Part shown: piece by piece, positions 18,012 through 27,311 of the stretch
Layout: each line of letters begins with the position of its first letter
How positions within the stretch are numbered: the first letter of the stretch is position 1
From: Achromobacter insolitus
GTDB lineage: Bacteria > Pseudomonadota > Gammaproteobacteria > Burkholderiales > Burkholderiaceae_B
Direction of reading: 5' to 3'
Assembly: GCF_002209555.1 (NCBI RefSeq)
Contig: NZ_NJIF01000009.1
Coordinates: 1 to 64,000, forward strand
Length of the DNA: 64,000 nucleotides
The notes under the pieces: generated by a model
The model's database searches: none
The model's input: the letters and a program-made list of their open reading frames with translations, nothing else
What the model was told of the DNA's origin: nothing
Position numbers and translations under genes: made by a program

Positions 18012-18215
18012 GGCATGGGCCTCGCCGTGAAGATGATGGCGCAACCAGATTAGCGCAAGGCAGGTCTTGCCGGATCGTCAAATAATGCAAAGTCGGGCGG
18101 GCGTGGCAGCGGCGCTACGCGCCTTTTACGGTAGTGCGACCTGGCCGCCCAAGCGGATGTGCTCACGCCCGGTAATGCTTTGCCCGGGACGGCCATTTCG
18201 CCGCCCCCTTCTTCC

Positions 18216-18956
18216 TCAATCGATCTTGTAGTCCATCCAGGACGCAACCATCTCGCGCAAGCCTCCGCCGTCGTCAAAGGCCTCGCGCCCACCTTCGGCC
18301 TTGTTGCGGCCCAGCTCCAGGATGTACATGTAATCCGACACCTCGGCGCACCGGCGCACGTTCTGGTCCACCAGCACCACCGTCATGCCCTCGTCCGCGA
18401 ATCCGCGGATCAGGCCGTAGATCTCCTTGGAAATTTTCGGCGCCAGCATGGCCGTGGGCTCATCCAGCAGGATGACGGAAGGTTCGATCAGCAAGGCCCG
18501 TCCGAATTCCACGAAACGTTGCTGCCCCCCGCTCATGCTGGACACGGGGTCGTCGCGCTTCTGCGCCAGGATGGGGAAGCGGTCGTAGACCGAATCGATA
18601 CGTTGACGCACGCGAGTCTTGTCGCCGCGGAACGGCCAGCAGCCCAGCAGCAGGTTGTCGTGCACCGACAGCTCGCCGAACAGACTGCGGTGCTGCGGCA
18701 CGAAAGCCACCCCGTGGCTCGCGCGCTCATGCGAAGGCTGTGCGCTGATATCCGCGCCGCGCAGCGTGATGCGGCCGGTGCGCGGCGGCAGGAAACCGAA
18801 CATCGTCTTCAACACTGTGGACTTGCCCGCGCCGTTGGGTCCGATAACCCCGGTCACCTTGCCCGCGCGCGCCTGGATATTGACGTGGTTCAGAATGGTG
18901 ATGTCGCCGTGGTACGCCACGGTCACGTCTTCCAGCGCGAGTATCGACGTGCTCAT
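18216..18956 (-). CDS. livF: Liv-type ABC importer ATPase (LivF), system 2
   Basis: An ATPase of 246 residues. Walker A is GPNGAGKST, the signature MSGGQQR and Walker B VILLDEPTAML. It is the last gene of the second Liv-type set (livM-livH-livG-livF on the minus strand). The sequence is distinct from the system 1 LivF, so this is not a recent duplication. It works with the LivG directly upstream (one base apart). Confidence 0.92.
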   Translation of the reverse strand: MSTSILALEDVTVAYHGDITILNHVNIQARAGKVTGVIGPNGAGKSTVLKTMFGFLPPRTGRITLRGADISAQPSHERASHGVAFVPQHRSLFGELSVHDNLLLGCWPFRGDKTRVRQRIDSVYDRFPILAQKRDDPVSSMSGGQQRFVEFGRALLIEPSVILLDEPTAMLAPKISKEIYGLIRGFADEGMTVVLVDQNVRRCAEVSDYMYILELGRNKAEGGREAFDDGGGLREMVASWMDYKID

Positions 18957-18957
18957 T

Positions 18958-19665
18958 TCAGGCTCCCAGATAGGCTTCGACCACGCGGGGGTCGGCGCGC
19001 ACTTGCTCGGCGTTACCCTGGCTCAGGATGGCGCCTTCGTTCATGACGATGATGTGATGGGACAACTGGTAGATCGAGGTCAGGTCGTGCGAAACCAGCA
19101 CCACCGAGCAATCGTGCTCGCTCGGCAGTTCCCGGATCACCGAGATCAGCAACTGCGCCAGCGCCGGATTCACGCCCGCGAAGGGTTCGTCCAGCAGCAC
19201 CACCTTGGGCCGCGCCACCATGATGCGCGCCAGCTCCACCAGTTTCTGCTGCCCGCCAGACAGCTCTTCGGCGTAGTTGTGGCGCAGCCTGTGCAGCTCC
19301 ACCTTGTGCAACCAGTACTCGGATTGTGCATAGCGCTCATCCGCGCTGCGGCCAGTCTGCTGCTGCGCCACCTCCAGGTTGTCCAGCAAGGTCAGCTGGC
19401 GGAAGATGCGCGGCACCTGGAAGGTGCGCCCCACGCCCAGGCGGGCGACCTCGTGGATCTGCTTGCCGGCGATGTTCCGGCCATCGAGCTCGATGCGGCC
19501 TTCGTCCGGCGTGTAGATGCCGTTAATGCAGTTGAGCATGGTGGTCTTGCCCGACCCGTTCATGCCGATGACACCCAGGATGGAACCGCGAGGCACGTCC
19601 AGGTCCACGCCTTGCAGGGCCACCAACCCGCCGAAGCGCTTCTTGAGATTGCTGACTTTCAACAT
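18958..19665 (-). CDS. livG: Liv-type ABC importer ATPase (LivG), system 2
   Basis: An ATPase of 235 residues with Walker A GMNGSGKTT, signature LSGGQQK and Walker B VVLLDEPFAGVNP. Starts with MLKVSNLKKRFGG, typical for LivG. It lies 14 bases behind livH. Together with LivF it should energise uptake of the ligand brought by the binding protein at 22699-23931. Confidence 0.92.
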   Translation of the reverse strand: MLKVSNLKKRFGGLVALQGVDLDVPRGSILGVIGMNGSGKTTMLNCINGIYTPDEGRIELDGRNIAGKQIHEVARLGVGRTFQVPRIFRQLTLLDNLEVAQQQTGRSADERYAQSEYWLHKVELHRLRHNYAEELSGGQQKLVELARIMVARPKVVLLDEPFAGVNPALAQLLISVIRELPSEHDCSVVLVSHDLTSIYQLSHHIIVMNEGAILSQGNAEQVRADPRVVEAYLGA

Positions 19666-19679
19666 GTGTCAGGCTCCTT

Positions 19680-20561
19680 TTAGCGCAACGCCTGGCGGCC
19701 GAAGAGTCCGCTGGGCCGGATGAAGATGGTCGCGACCATGAGCGTGAAGCCGCAGATGGTGGCAATGGAAGGGTTGAAGAACACCACCGACACTTGCTCC
19801 GTGACGCCGAACAGCAGCGCTCCCACCAGCGCCCCGACCGGATGGCCGAGGCCGCCCAGCACGATCACGATGAAGCCGATCAGGGTGTAATCGTTGCCCA
19901 TGAATGGCGAGAACGAGGGGAACACCATCGCCACCAGCACGCCGCTGGCGGCGGCCAGGCCTATGCCCAACCCGAAGGCCACGGCGGACAGGCGTTCGGC
20001 ATTGATGCCCACGATGCGCACCGCGTCGCGGTTCATGATGATGGCGCGCAGCGCCTTGCCGAGCTGGCTGCGGTACAGGAATACCGTCAGCGCGCCGATG
20101 ATGGCCAGCGCAATGACCAGCGCCAGCAGGCGCACGGTGGGGATCAGCACAGGTCCGAACTTCAGGAAGACGGGTTCGATTTCATAGGGCAGCGAACGGG
20201 CGTCGGCATCGAACACCAGCAGCATGATGGCGCCCAGCATGATGGACACGCCGAACATCAGCAGCAGCGAACTGATCTCGGGATCGTCCGCCTTGGACAG
20301 GCGCGGGATCAGTACGAAATAGAGCAGATAGCCCGCCAGGAAAAATGCAGCGAATGCCAGCGGCAGCGCCACCAGGGGGTTGATGCCTGCATACTCCATC
20401 AGATAGAAGGCAAAGTAGGCGCCCAGCACCAGGAATTCGCCGTGCGCAAAGTTGACCACGCGCAGCACGCCGAAGATCACGTTCAGCCCCACGCCGATCA
20501 GCCCGTAGATGGCGCCCAGGATCAGGCCGTTGATCAGCCCTTGGATAATCAGTCCGGTCAT
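19680..20561 (-). CDS. livH: Liv-type ABC permease (LivH), system 2
   Basis: A permease of 293 residues starting MTGLIIQGLINGLILGAIYG, with the motif FGVLRVVNFAHGEFLVLGAY and about eight hydrophobic segments. It forms the channel with the LivM directly upstream (nine bases apart). Length and layout match the family. Confidence 0.92.
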   Translation of the reverse strand: MTGLIIQGLINGLILGAIYGLIGVGLNVIFGVLRVVNFAHGEFLVLGAYFAFYLMEYAGINPLVALPLAFAAFFLAGYLLYFVLIPRLSKADDPEISSLLLMFGVSIMLGAIMLLVFDADARSLPYEIEPVFLKFGPVLIPTVRLLALVIALAIIGALTVFLYRSQLGKALRAIIMNRDAVRIVGINAERLSAVAFGLGIGLAAASGVLVAMVFPSFSPFMGNDYTLIGFIVIVLGGLGHPVGALVGALLFGVTEQVSVVFFNPSIATICGFTLMVATIFIRPSGLFGRQALR

Positions 20562-20570
20562 GGTGGTTCC

Positions 20571-21563
20571 TCAGGCGATGTAGCGGCGCAGTTGCGGCTT
20601 GCGTTTGATCAGGCTGCCCACGATGCCGCGCGGCAGGAACAGCATCAGCAGCACAATGATCAGGCCTAACAGCAGCAGGTTCACCACCGGGAATTTCTGC
20701 CAGATCATGTGGTCGATGCCCAGCAGCGCCAGCGTGCCGACAACCGGCCCGAGAATGGTGCCGAAGCCGCCCGCCATCGCGTAGATGATGCTCTTGGCGG
20801 TGATCAGCACGTGGAAGGCATATTCCGGATCCACCACGTTCGTGTACCAGGCCTCGATACCGCCCGCCAGCGCCGGGAACAGCGCGGCCAGCAGCCAGGC
20901 CTTGAGACGGGTGTTGGGCACGTGGATACCCACGCAGGCGGCGGCGCCGTCATCGTCGCGGATGGCCTTGAGCGCGCGGCCCAGGCCCGACACCGACAGC
21001 CAGGTGACGGTGGCCAGCGTCGCGCCCATCACGGCCAGCATGGCGTAGTAGCTGTGCGTGGGATTGTTGGCGTTGGACAGGATGATGCCCATGCTGCCGC
21101 CTGTGAAGGACTGCGGCAGGTTGGAGATGATCAGCTTGACGATGGTGGCCAGCGCCAGGCTCACGATCCCGAAGTACACCCCGCGCAGGCGCAGCGTGGG
21201 CGCCAGCAGCAGCGCAATCGCTACGCCCACGCCTCCCGCCGCCAGCAGCGACGGCAGGATGGGCCAGCCCAGGATCTTGTAGCAGATGCCCGTCGCGTAG
21301 GAACCCACGCCGTAGAACACCACGTAGCCAAACGGCAGGTAGCCGGTAAAGCCGACGCAGATATTCATGGCGCTGGCCATGGTGATCCACAGCATCAGGT
21401 AGAACGCGAACGAGATGTTCGACGTCGTCATGGGGATCAGCGCCAGGCCCGCGGCCAGGGCGGCAAAGACGATTACGGCGATGCGGGTGCGCAACCGCAA
21501 TGCGCGCTGATCCTGCGCGCGATGCGAGGCGGCGCCCGCCGCCAGGACGGGACTGCTGCTCAT
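20571..21563 (-). CDS. livM: Liv-type ABC permease (LivM), system 2
   Basis: A permease of 330 residues, first gene of the minus-strand importer set. After a short cytoplasmic N terminus come about nine hydrophobic segments, with the typical CVGFTGYLPFGYVVFYGVG and the ATPase-contact loop AIRDDDGAAACVGIHVPNTRLK. Its promoter should lie in the 89 bases between it and the LysR gene, unless it is co-transcribed with that gene, which reads the same way. Confidence 0.92.
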   Translation of the reverse strand: MSSSPVLAAGAASHRAQDQRALRLRTRIAVIVFAALAAGLALIPMTTSNISFAFYLMLWITMASAMNICVGFTGYLPFGYVVFYGVGSYATGICYKILGWPILPSLLAAGGVGVAIALLLAPTLRLRGVYFGIVSLALATIVKLIISNLPQSFTGGSMGIILSNANNPTHSYYAMLAVMGATLATVTWLSVSGLGRALKAIRDDDGAAACVGIHVPNTRLKAWLLAALFPALAGGIEAWYTNVVDPEYAFHVLITAKSIIYAMAGGFGTILGPVVGTLALLGIDHMIWQKFPVVNLLLLGLIIVLLMLFLPRGIVGSLIKRKPQLRRYIA

Positions 21564-21652
21564 ATGTCTTCCTCCGGGCCGTTTCCGGGTTGGACGGCCG
21601 CTTTATTTGGAGGCGATTATGACCAGTTCAAACCATAACTGCAAGTTAAGGA

Positions 21653-22567
21653 CTAACCCTTATTTTCGGCCGGAAATGCCTCGGCAAGCACGCCGCGCAG
21701 CTCTTTGATGAACGCCAGCGCGATGGATGAAGGCTCGCGATTGCTGGCATAGACGGCCGAGATATTCAGCGGGATACGCTCGACCAACGGCACGATGACG
21801 ACGTCGGGCATGGTGTTCTGCATGACGGTAAATTCGTCCACGATCGCAATCCCCACCCCGGCATTCACCAGGGCGCAGGCCAGTTGACTCCAAGGCACGT
21901 CGGCGCACATGCGGCAGGGCAGGCCCGCCTGCTCGAAAGCGCCCAGCACCAGCATGCCGAAGGGCATGCGCGTACCCACGACGATGTGCGGATGCGGCGA
22001 CAGGTCCGCCAGGCTCACCTGAGCACGACCCGCCAGCGGATGCGCCTTGGGGATGGCGGCAACCATGCGCCCGACGTGCAGCGGCTGGGAGGTCAGGAAT
22101 GGGTGATCAGCCTGCATGACCACCAGCCCCAGCTCGGCCTCCCCCTGCAGCACATCGGTAATCAGGGTGGGCAGCGCCGTCGTGTTCAGCCGCAGCAGCA
22201 ACTCCGGATGGCGTTGCTGAAAGCGCGCCACGGCGCGCGGCACCAGGAACTGCGCCAGACTGGGAATGGACGCCAGGCGCAGCACCCCGGTGCCGTGCTC
22301 CGCCAGGGCGTCGGCCAAGTCATTGACGCGCTGCATCATGCGTTGCGTTTTCTCGATTTCCTCAAACAGGCTCTGCACTTGCGAGGTCGGCCGGAGCTTG
22401 CCGCGGACCCGCTCAAAGAGCGTCACGCCCATCGCCTTCTCGGTATGCGCCAGCATCCGGCTGACGGCCGGCTGCGAGATGTTCAGCAACCGCGCAGCCC
22501 CGCTGATGGACCCCGCCATGACGATGGCCCACAACATTTCGGTCTGTCGGTAATTCAATTTATTCAA
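21653..22567 (-). CDS. LysR-family transcriptional regulator
   Basis: A 304-residue LysR regulator with an N-terminal helix-turn-helix (about 10-65, including GSISGAARLLNISQPAVSRML) and a substrate-binding domain (about 95-295). The start codon is TTG, with GGAG eight bases before it; the nearest upstream ATG is out of frame. It is divergent from the binding protein of importer system 2 and reads toward livM, so it is placed to control both arms. The effector is probably the imported compound. Confidence 0.88.
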   Translation of the reverse strand: MNKLNYRQTEMLWAIVMAGSISGAARLLNISQPAVSRMLAHTEKAMGVTLFERVRGKLRPTSQVQSLFEEIEKTQRMMQRVNDLADALAEHGTGVLRLASIPSLAQFLVPRAVARFQQRHPELLLRLNTTALPTLITDVLQGEAELGLVVMQADHPFLTSQPLHVGRMVAAIPKAHPLAGRAQVSLADLSPHPHIVVGTRMPFGMLVLGAFEQAGLPCRMCADVPWSQLACALVNAGVGIAIVDEFTVMQNTMPDVVIVPLVERIPLNISAVYASNREPSSIALAFIKELRGVLAEAFPAENKG

Positions 22568-22698
22568 GGCGTGCGCTCCATGCCTATTTGTTATACGCTA
22601 TCTCGCGTGTTGAGCAAACATTGCCCAGCACCAGGCCTGTGTCCGATGGTCCGCCACGGAACGCGGGGCCGCATACCAAAAACGATAGGAGACCTCCC

Positions 22699-23931
22699 AT
22701 GCACGCTAAACCCTGGCTGTCCCGCATACCGGCGCTGGCCCTGGCCATCGCCGCCCTCACCCCTGCCCTGGGCGCCGCCCAGACCTCGGACAAGATCCGC
22801 GTCGGCATGACGGTATCGTCCACCGGCAGTTTCGCGCTCGCTTCGCAGTCGGGCGTGCGCGGCGTCGAACTCTGGGTCGACGACGTCAACCGCCGCGGCG
22901 GCATCGAAGTCAAGGGCAAGAAATACCCCGTCGAGCTGGTCAAGCTGGACGACCGCAGCGACAAGCAAATGGTGACCCGCGTTTACGAACGCCTGATTGT
23001 CGATGAAAAAGTGGATCTGGTGTTCGCCCCCTTCGGCTCGACGCTGACCGCGGCGGCCGCCACCGTCACCGAGCGCCTGGGCAAATACATGATGGTCTGG
23101 TCCGCCGCCAGCGACGATCTGTACAAGCAGGGTTTCAAGAACATGGTGTCGGGCACGCAGATGCCGGTGTCGGCGATGCTGCGCGCCAACATGGAACTGG
23201 CCGCCAAGCAGGGCGTGAAGAAGGTCGCCCTGCTGTACTCGGATGAACCGTTCCCGGCGGGCCTGGCCGAAGGCGGCAAGGAGCAGGCCGTCAAGAACGG
23301 CATGGAAGTCGTGCTGTTCGAGAAGTACCCCAAGGGCCAGAAGGACTTCAGCACGATCCTGCAGAAGGCCCGCGCGGCGGGCGCCGAGGCGCTGGTGCCG
23401 ACCTCCTATGAGGGTGACCTGATCAGCATGACGCGCCAGATGAAGCAGCTGGACATCAACTTCCCCTACGTCTTCATGGTCTATGCGTCGACCCCGCAAT
23501 TCCAGGCCATTGGCGCGGACTCCAACTACATCTACAGCCACACCAACTACCACCCCGCGATCAACTGGAAGGTCAACGCCGGCATGACGCGCGAACAGTT
23601 CGCCACCGCCTACGACCAGCGCTTCCCCAAGGCCGAGTTCCCGCCTGACTTCCAGACCGCGCTGGCCTACGGCGCGGGCGCGCTGACCGAGGAAATCGTC
23701 AAGCAGGCCGGCAGCACCGACGCAGCCGCGCTCAAGAAGGCCTCGCTGGACCTCTCGGGCAAGCTCACCGTCATGGCAGGCCCCTATGCCATCGACGAAA
23801 CGGGCAAGCAGCTGCTGATGCCCTTCCCCGTGGTGCAACTGCTGCCGGGCAAGGGCATGGTCCCGGTCTGGCCCGCTGACGTGGCCACGCAAAAGCCGGT
23901 GTACCCCGCCCCCGACTGGAACAAGCGCTGA
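22699..23931 (+). CDS. Periplasmic binding protein of Liv-type importer, system 2
   Basis: A secreted type I binding protein of 410 residues. A signal peptide (about 1-27, ending LGAAQ) precedes DKIRVGMTVSSTGSFA. The fold is that of amide/amino-acid binding proteins. It is followed by an amidase gene 64 bases downstream, and the importer membrane genes lie on the other side of the LysR gene. This arrangement suggests that the ligand is an amide or amino-acid amide split by the amidase after uptake; that is inference from context. Confidence 0.87.
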   Translation: MHAKPWLSRIPALALAIAALTPALGAAQTSDKIRVGMTVSSTGSFALASQSGVRGVELWVDDVNRRGGIEVKGKKYPVELVKLDDRSDKQMVTRVYERLIVDEKVDLVFAPFGSTLTAAAATVTERLGKYMMVWSAASDDLYKQGFKNMVSGTQMPVSAMLRANMELAAKQGVKKVALLYSDEPFPAGLAEGGKEQAVKNGMEVVLFEKYPKGQKDFSTILQKARAAGAEALVPTSYEGDLISMTRQMKQLDINFPYVFMVYASTPQFQAIGADSNYIYSHTNYHPAINWKVNAGMTREQFATAYDQRFPKAEFPPDFQTALAYGAGALTEEIVKQAGSTDAAALKKASLDLSGKLTVMAGPYAIDETGKQLLMPFPVVQLLPGKGMVPVWPADVATQKPVYPAPDWNKR

Positions 23932-23948
23932 TCGCGCAAGCAGGAACA

Positions 23949-23971
23949 CGGCGCGCGGCAGCCGCGCGCCG
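23949..23971 (+). promoter_or_regulatory. Intercistronic hairpin
   Basis: A perfect ten-pair stem-loop (arm GGCGCGCGG, loop CAG, plus a closing C-G pair) between the binding protein and the amidase gene. There is no U-tract, so it is not a classical terminator; it could protect the upstream mRNA end and lower amidase expression relative to the binding protein. Confidence 0.55.
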
Positions 23972-23995
23972 CGCATGACATCACCCGAGGAAAAC

Positions 23996-25414
23996 ATGTC
24001 TGACATTGCATTTGCCACGCTCAGCGAACTTGCGCAGGGCCTGGCCGACGGCCGCTACAGCTCGGTGGAACTGGCACGGCACTACCTGGACCGCATCGAC
24101 CGTGCCAACCCGGCGCTGGGCGCCTACGTCAGCGTCGACCGCGAGGGCGCGTTGCGCCTGGCCGAAGCCGCCGACGCGCGCCGCCGCGCGGGCTACGGCC
24201 TGCTCGGCCCGCTGGACGGCCTGCCCGTGGCGGTCAAGGACCTGTGCGATATCCAGGGCCAGCTCACCACGGCCGGATCGCAAGCCTGGCGCCAGCGCCG
24301 CAGCGAAGTCACCGCCACCGCCGTGACCCGCCTGCTCGACGCCGGCATGGTGGTGCTCGGCAAGACCCACATGGTGGAGTTCGCGTTTGGCGGCTGGGGC
24401 ACCAACCCCGTCATGGGCACCCCGCGCAACCCCTGGGATCTGGTGCGCGCCCGCATTCCCGGCGGCTCTTCCAGCGGCTCCGGCGTGGCGGTGGCCGCCG
24501 GCCTCGCGCCCGCCGCGCTGGGTTCGGACACCGGCGGCTCGGTGCGGATCCCCGCCGCGCTAAACGGCATCACGGGCCTGAAGACAAGCCGTGGACTCAT
24601 CAGCCTGTATGGATCGGTGGCGTTGTCCCATACCCTGGATTCCATCGGCCCGCTGACGCGCGACACTCGCGACTCCCTGTTGCTGACCGAAGCGCTCTCC
24701 GGCCCCGATCCACGCGACCCCGTGACGCGCGGCATCCCCGCTTACCGCTACCGCGAACCGCGCGCGGGCGCGAAACCGCTCGCGGGCGTGCGCATCGCGC
24801 TTATGCCGCAAGCGCAGTACCCCATTGCCGTCGACGCGGCCGTGCAGGGCGCCCTGGACGACACGCGGCGCGCGCTGGCGGACCTGGGCGCGGAGTTTGT
24901 CGAGGCGCCCTTCCCCTTCGATTTCCACGACATGATGCTGCGCAACGGCCTGATCATCGCAGCCGAAGCCTACGCCCAGCATCGCGACTACATCGAAGAC
25001 GACAGCCTGCCCCTAGGCCGCTATGTGCGCGCCCGCGTGCTGGGCGGCAAGCAGCTCGGCGCCGCCGACTACGTACTGGCGCTGCAGGCCCATGCCCGCG
25101 CCTGCGAAGCCTGGCGCGACTGGATGCGCGACTATGACGCCGTCCTTGCGCCGTGCCTGCCCTTTGCTGCCTGCCCGCTGGAGGAAGTGGACGAAGCCGC
25201 CACGCCGCTGGCGGCTTTCACCCGCCCCGGCAATTACGTCAATGCTTCCGGACTGGCCCTGCCCGCCGGATTTGCCGCGGACGGCATGCCCATCGGCGTG
25301 CAATTGCTGGGCAAGCCCAATGGCGAAGGCGCGCTGGGCCGAATCGGCATGGCCTTCCAGGCCGCGACCGATTGGCACCTGCGTCGCCCTGACCTGTCGG
25401 CGATCCAGCTGTAG
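23996..25414 (+). CDS. Amidase (amidase-signature family)
   Basis: A cytoplasmic amidase of 472 residues that hydrolyses a carboxamide to acid and ammonia. The Ser-cisSer-Lys triad is visible: lysine in PVAVKDL, and both serines in the signature GGSSSGSGVAVAAGL with the downstream GSDTGGSVRIPAA. The closest families include indoleacetamide and allophanate-type amidases and GatA-like enzymes; no GatB/C genes are present, so it is not a tRNA amidotransferase. The start at 23996 has GAGG six bases upstream. It is co-oriented with the importer binding protein and probably acts on the imported compound. Confidence 0.9.
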   Translation: MSDIAFATLSELAQGLADGRYSSVELARHYLDRIDRANPALGAYVSVDREGALRLAEAADARRRAGYGLLGPLDGLPVAVKDLCDIQGQLTTAGSQAWRQRRSEVTATAVTRLLDAGMVVLGKTHMVEFAFGGWGTNPVMGTPRNPWDLVRARIPGGSSSGSGVAVAAGLAPAALGSDTGGSVRIPAALNGITGLKTSRGLISLYGSVALSHTLDSIGPLTRDTRDSLLLTEALSGPDPRDPVTRGIPAYRYREPRAGAKPLAGVRIALMPQAQYPIAVDAAVQGALDDTRRALADLGAEFVEAPFPFDFHDMMLRNGLIIAAEAYAQHRDYIEDDSLPLGRYVRARVLGGKQLGAADYVLALQAHARACEAWRDWMRDYDAVLAPCLPFAACPLEEVDEAATPLAAFTRPGNYVNASGLALPAGFAADGMPIGVQLLGKPNGEGALGRIGMAFQAATDWHLRRPDLSAIQL

Positions 25415-25439
25415 CCGCCGCTGCCGGGGATCCCCCAAA

Positions 25440-25478
25440 AGGCCGGCCAGCCCCTCGCGGCGGCCGGCCTGTTTTATT
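25440..25478. terminator. Bidirectional rho-independent terminator
   Basis: Stem arms AGGCCGGC (25440-25447) and GCCGGCCT (25463-25470) are followed on the plus strand by GTTTTATT. On the minus strand the same stem is followed by TTTT, so it can serve both the amidase gene and the convergent LysR gene. Confidence 0.8.
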
Positions 25479-26386
25479 CAGTGGCTCTCGCAGATCGGCC
25501 GCAACAGCGTTTCCAGCCAATCCGCAAACACCTGCACTCGCCGCGATGGCTGGCGCCGCTGCGGATAGAGCAATGTCATCGGCATCGGCGCGGGCCGATA
25601 GTCCGGCATGACTTCGACCAGTTCACCCGCGGCAATCTGCGGCTGTACGTCGTAGGCCGGAATCTGGATCAGCCCCAACCCGGCGACGCAGCTGGCGATG
25701 TAGGCTTCGGCGCTATTGACCGTGACCCGTCCGCGCAATTGCAGGGTGCGCAACATGCCACCATCCTGCCATTCCCAGGGCGCCAGCCGGCCGGTCGAGG
25801 GCGAGGCGTAGTTCACGCAGCCATGGCCGGCCGCGAGGTCGTCCGGCGTCAAGGGCAGGCCATGGCTCGCCAGATAGGCCGGACTGGCGACGTTGATCAG
25901 GCGCAGCATGCCTATCGGCCGCGCCACCAGGCCGGAATCGGGTAATACGCCGACCCGCAACACACAATCCACCCCTTCCTCGATGAGGTTGACCGCGCGG
26001 TCGGTCACCCCCAACGTGACGTCGATCTGCGGATAGGCGTCCAGGAATGCCGGCAGCGCCGGCGCCACAATGAGGCGGCCCACGCGCCCGGGCACGTCAA
26101 CGCGCAACATGCCGCTGGGGCCCACCGAGGCATGGCGAAATAGATTCTCCGCTTCCTCCATGTCGGCCACCAGGCGCAGGCAACGCTCATAGAAGGCCGC
26201 GCCCTCCTGCGTGGGCGCCACTTGCCGCGTGGTGCGATTGAGCAGCCGCGCGCCCAGCCGTCCCTCCAGCTCCTGCACGGCGGCGGACACGGTGGAACGC
26301 GGCAGGCCCAGCGTATCCGCCGCGCGCGAGAAGTTCGCGCATTCGACAACGCGGGCGTAGACGCGGAACAGATCGATGCGATCCAT
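25478..26386 (-). CDS. LysR-family transcriptional regulator (CrgA-like)
   Basis: A 302-residue LysR regulator of the CrgA/AaeR-like branch: it starts MDRIDLFRVYARVVECANFS, with a helix-turn-helix at about 15-60 and the NRTTRQVAPTQEG segment. The effector domain follows. It is divergent from an SDR gene, with an inverted repeat between them (26422-26446), so it probably regulates the SDR and itself. The ATG at 26386 is preferred to longer starts because it matches the family N terminus. Confidence 0.88.
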   Translation of the reverse strand: MDRIDLFRVYARVVECANFSRAADTLGLPRSTVSAAVQELEGRLGARLLNRTTRQVAPTQEGAAFYERCLRLVADMEEAENLFRHASVGPSGMLRVDVPGRVGRLIVAPALPAFLDAYPQIDVTLGVTDRAVNLIEEGVDCVLRVGVLPDSGLVARPIGMLRLINVASPAYLASHGLPLTPDDLAAGHGCVNYASPSTGRLAPWEWQDGGMLRTLQLRGRVTVNSAEAYIASCVAGLGLIQIPAYDVQPQIAAGELVEVMPDYRPAPMPMTLLYPQRRQPSRRVQVFADWLETLLRPICESH

Positions 26387-26421
26387 GGGCGGGCCTCTCC
26401 AGCAAGGCAACATTGTTCGCG

Positions 26422-26446
26422 ATTTCTGGATATACATACCAGGAAT
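26422..26446. promoter_or_regulatory. Inverted repeat in LysR/SDR divergent promoter
   Basis: Arms ATTTCTGG (26422-26429) and CCAGGAAT (26439-26446) are complementary at seven of eight positions around a nine-base AT-rich centre. The location, 36 bases before the LysR start and 82 before the SDR start, fits an operator. Binding by the adjacent LysR protein is inferred. Confidence 0.4.
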
Positions 26447-26527
26447 AGCGGTTTTATGCGGTTTTTTTGGAATATATCATCGTCTGCATTGGGGCTCGCA
26501 TCCGGCGGGCCGATAGCGGAGAGGACC

Positions 26528-27301
26528 ATGGCAGACCACGGAATCAAAGGCAAAACCGTCATCATCGCGGGCGGCGCGAAAAACCTGGGCGGACTGATCG
26601 CGCGCGACCTGGCGCAACAGGGCGCCCGGGCAGTGGCGGTGCACTACAACAGCGCGAGCACCAAGGCGGACGCGGAGGCGACGGTCGCCGCCGTCAAGGC
26701 CGCCGGCGCGCAGGCAGTTGCCCTGCAGGCCGACCTGACCTCGGCCGGCGCGATGGAGAAACTCTTCGCCGACGCGGCAGCTGCGGTAGGCCGTCCGGAC
26801 ATCGCGATCAATACCGTCGGCAAAGTGTTGAAGAAGCCCTTCACCGAAATCACCGAAGCGGAGTACGACGATATGGCGGCGGTAAACGCCAAGTCGGCAT
26901 TCTTCTTCCTGAAGGAAGCCGGCCGCCACGTCAACGACAACGGCAAGATCTGCACCCTGGTGACGTCGCTGCTGGGCGCCTACACGCCCTTCTACGCAGC
27001 CTACGCCGGCACCAAGGCGCCTGTGGAGCACTACACGCGCGCCGCCTCCAAGGAATTCGGCGAACGTGGCATTTCCGTGACCGCGGTGGGACCGGGCCCC
27101 ATGGACACGCCGTTCTTCTATCCGGCCGAAGGCGCCGACGCCGTGGCGTACCATAAGACCGCAGCCGCCTTGTCGCCATTCTCGAAAACCGGATTGACCG
27201 ATATTGAAGACGTCGTTCCCTTCATCCGGTTCCTGGTGTCGGATGGCTGGTGGATCACCGGCCAGACGATTCTGATCAACGGCGGCTACACCACCAAATA
27301 G
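26528..27301 (+). CDS. Short-chain dehydrogenase/reductase
   Basis: A 257-residue classical SDR using NAD(P)H. The cofactor loop is GGAKNLGG instead of the common TGxxxGIG, the NNAG position reads NTVG, and the catalytic residues are the serine in VTSLLG and YAGTK (Tyr and Lys). The start ATG has GGAGAGGA just upstream. It is followed ten bases later by a small membrane protein gene and is divergent from a LysR regulator, its probable controller. The substrate is unknown. Confidence 0.9.
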   Translation: MADHGIKGKTVIIAGGAKNLGGLIARDLAQQGARAVAVHYNSASTKADAEATVAAVKAAGAQAVALQADLTSAGAMEKLFADAAAAVGRPDIAINTVGKVLKKPFTEITEAEYDDMAAVNAKSAFFFLKEAGRHVNDNGKICTLVTSLLGAYTPFYAAYAGTKAPVEHYTRAASKEFGERGISVTAVGPGPMDTPFFYPAEGADAVAYHKTAAALSPFSKTGLTDIEDVVPFIRFLVSDGWWITGQTILINGGYTTK

Positions 27302-27311
27302 GAGCCGCGTC

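Noticed and set aside
16380-18053. Long plus-strand frame over the LtrA gene
   Set aside because: Antisense to a multi-membrane-segment protein; its product is rich in His and Gln with no motif.
6887-21563. The two liv systems as a recent duplication
   Set aside because: Motifs and lengths of the paired subunits differ throughout, and regulators differ (MarR against LysR), so they are separate systems.
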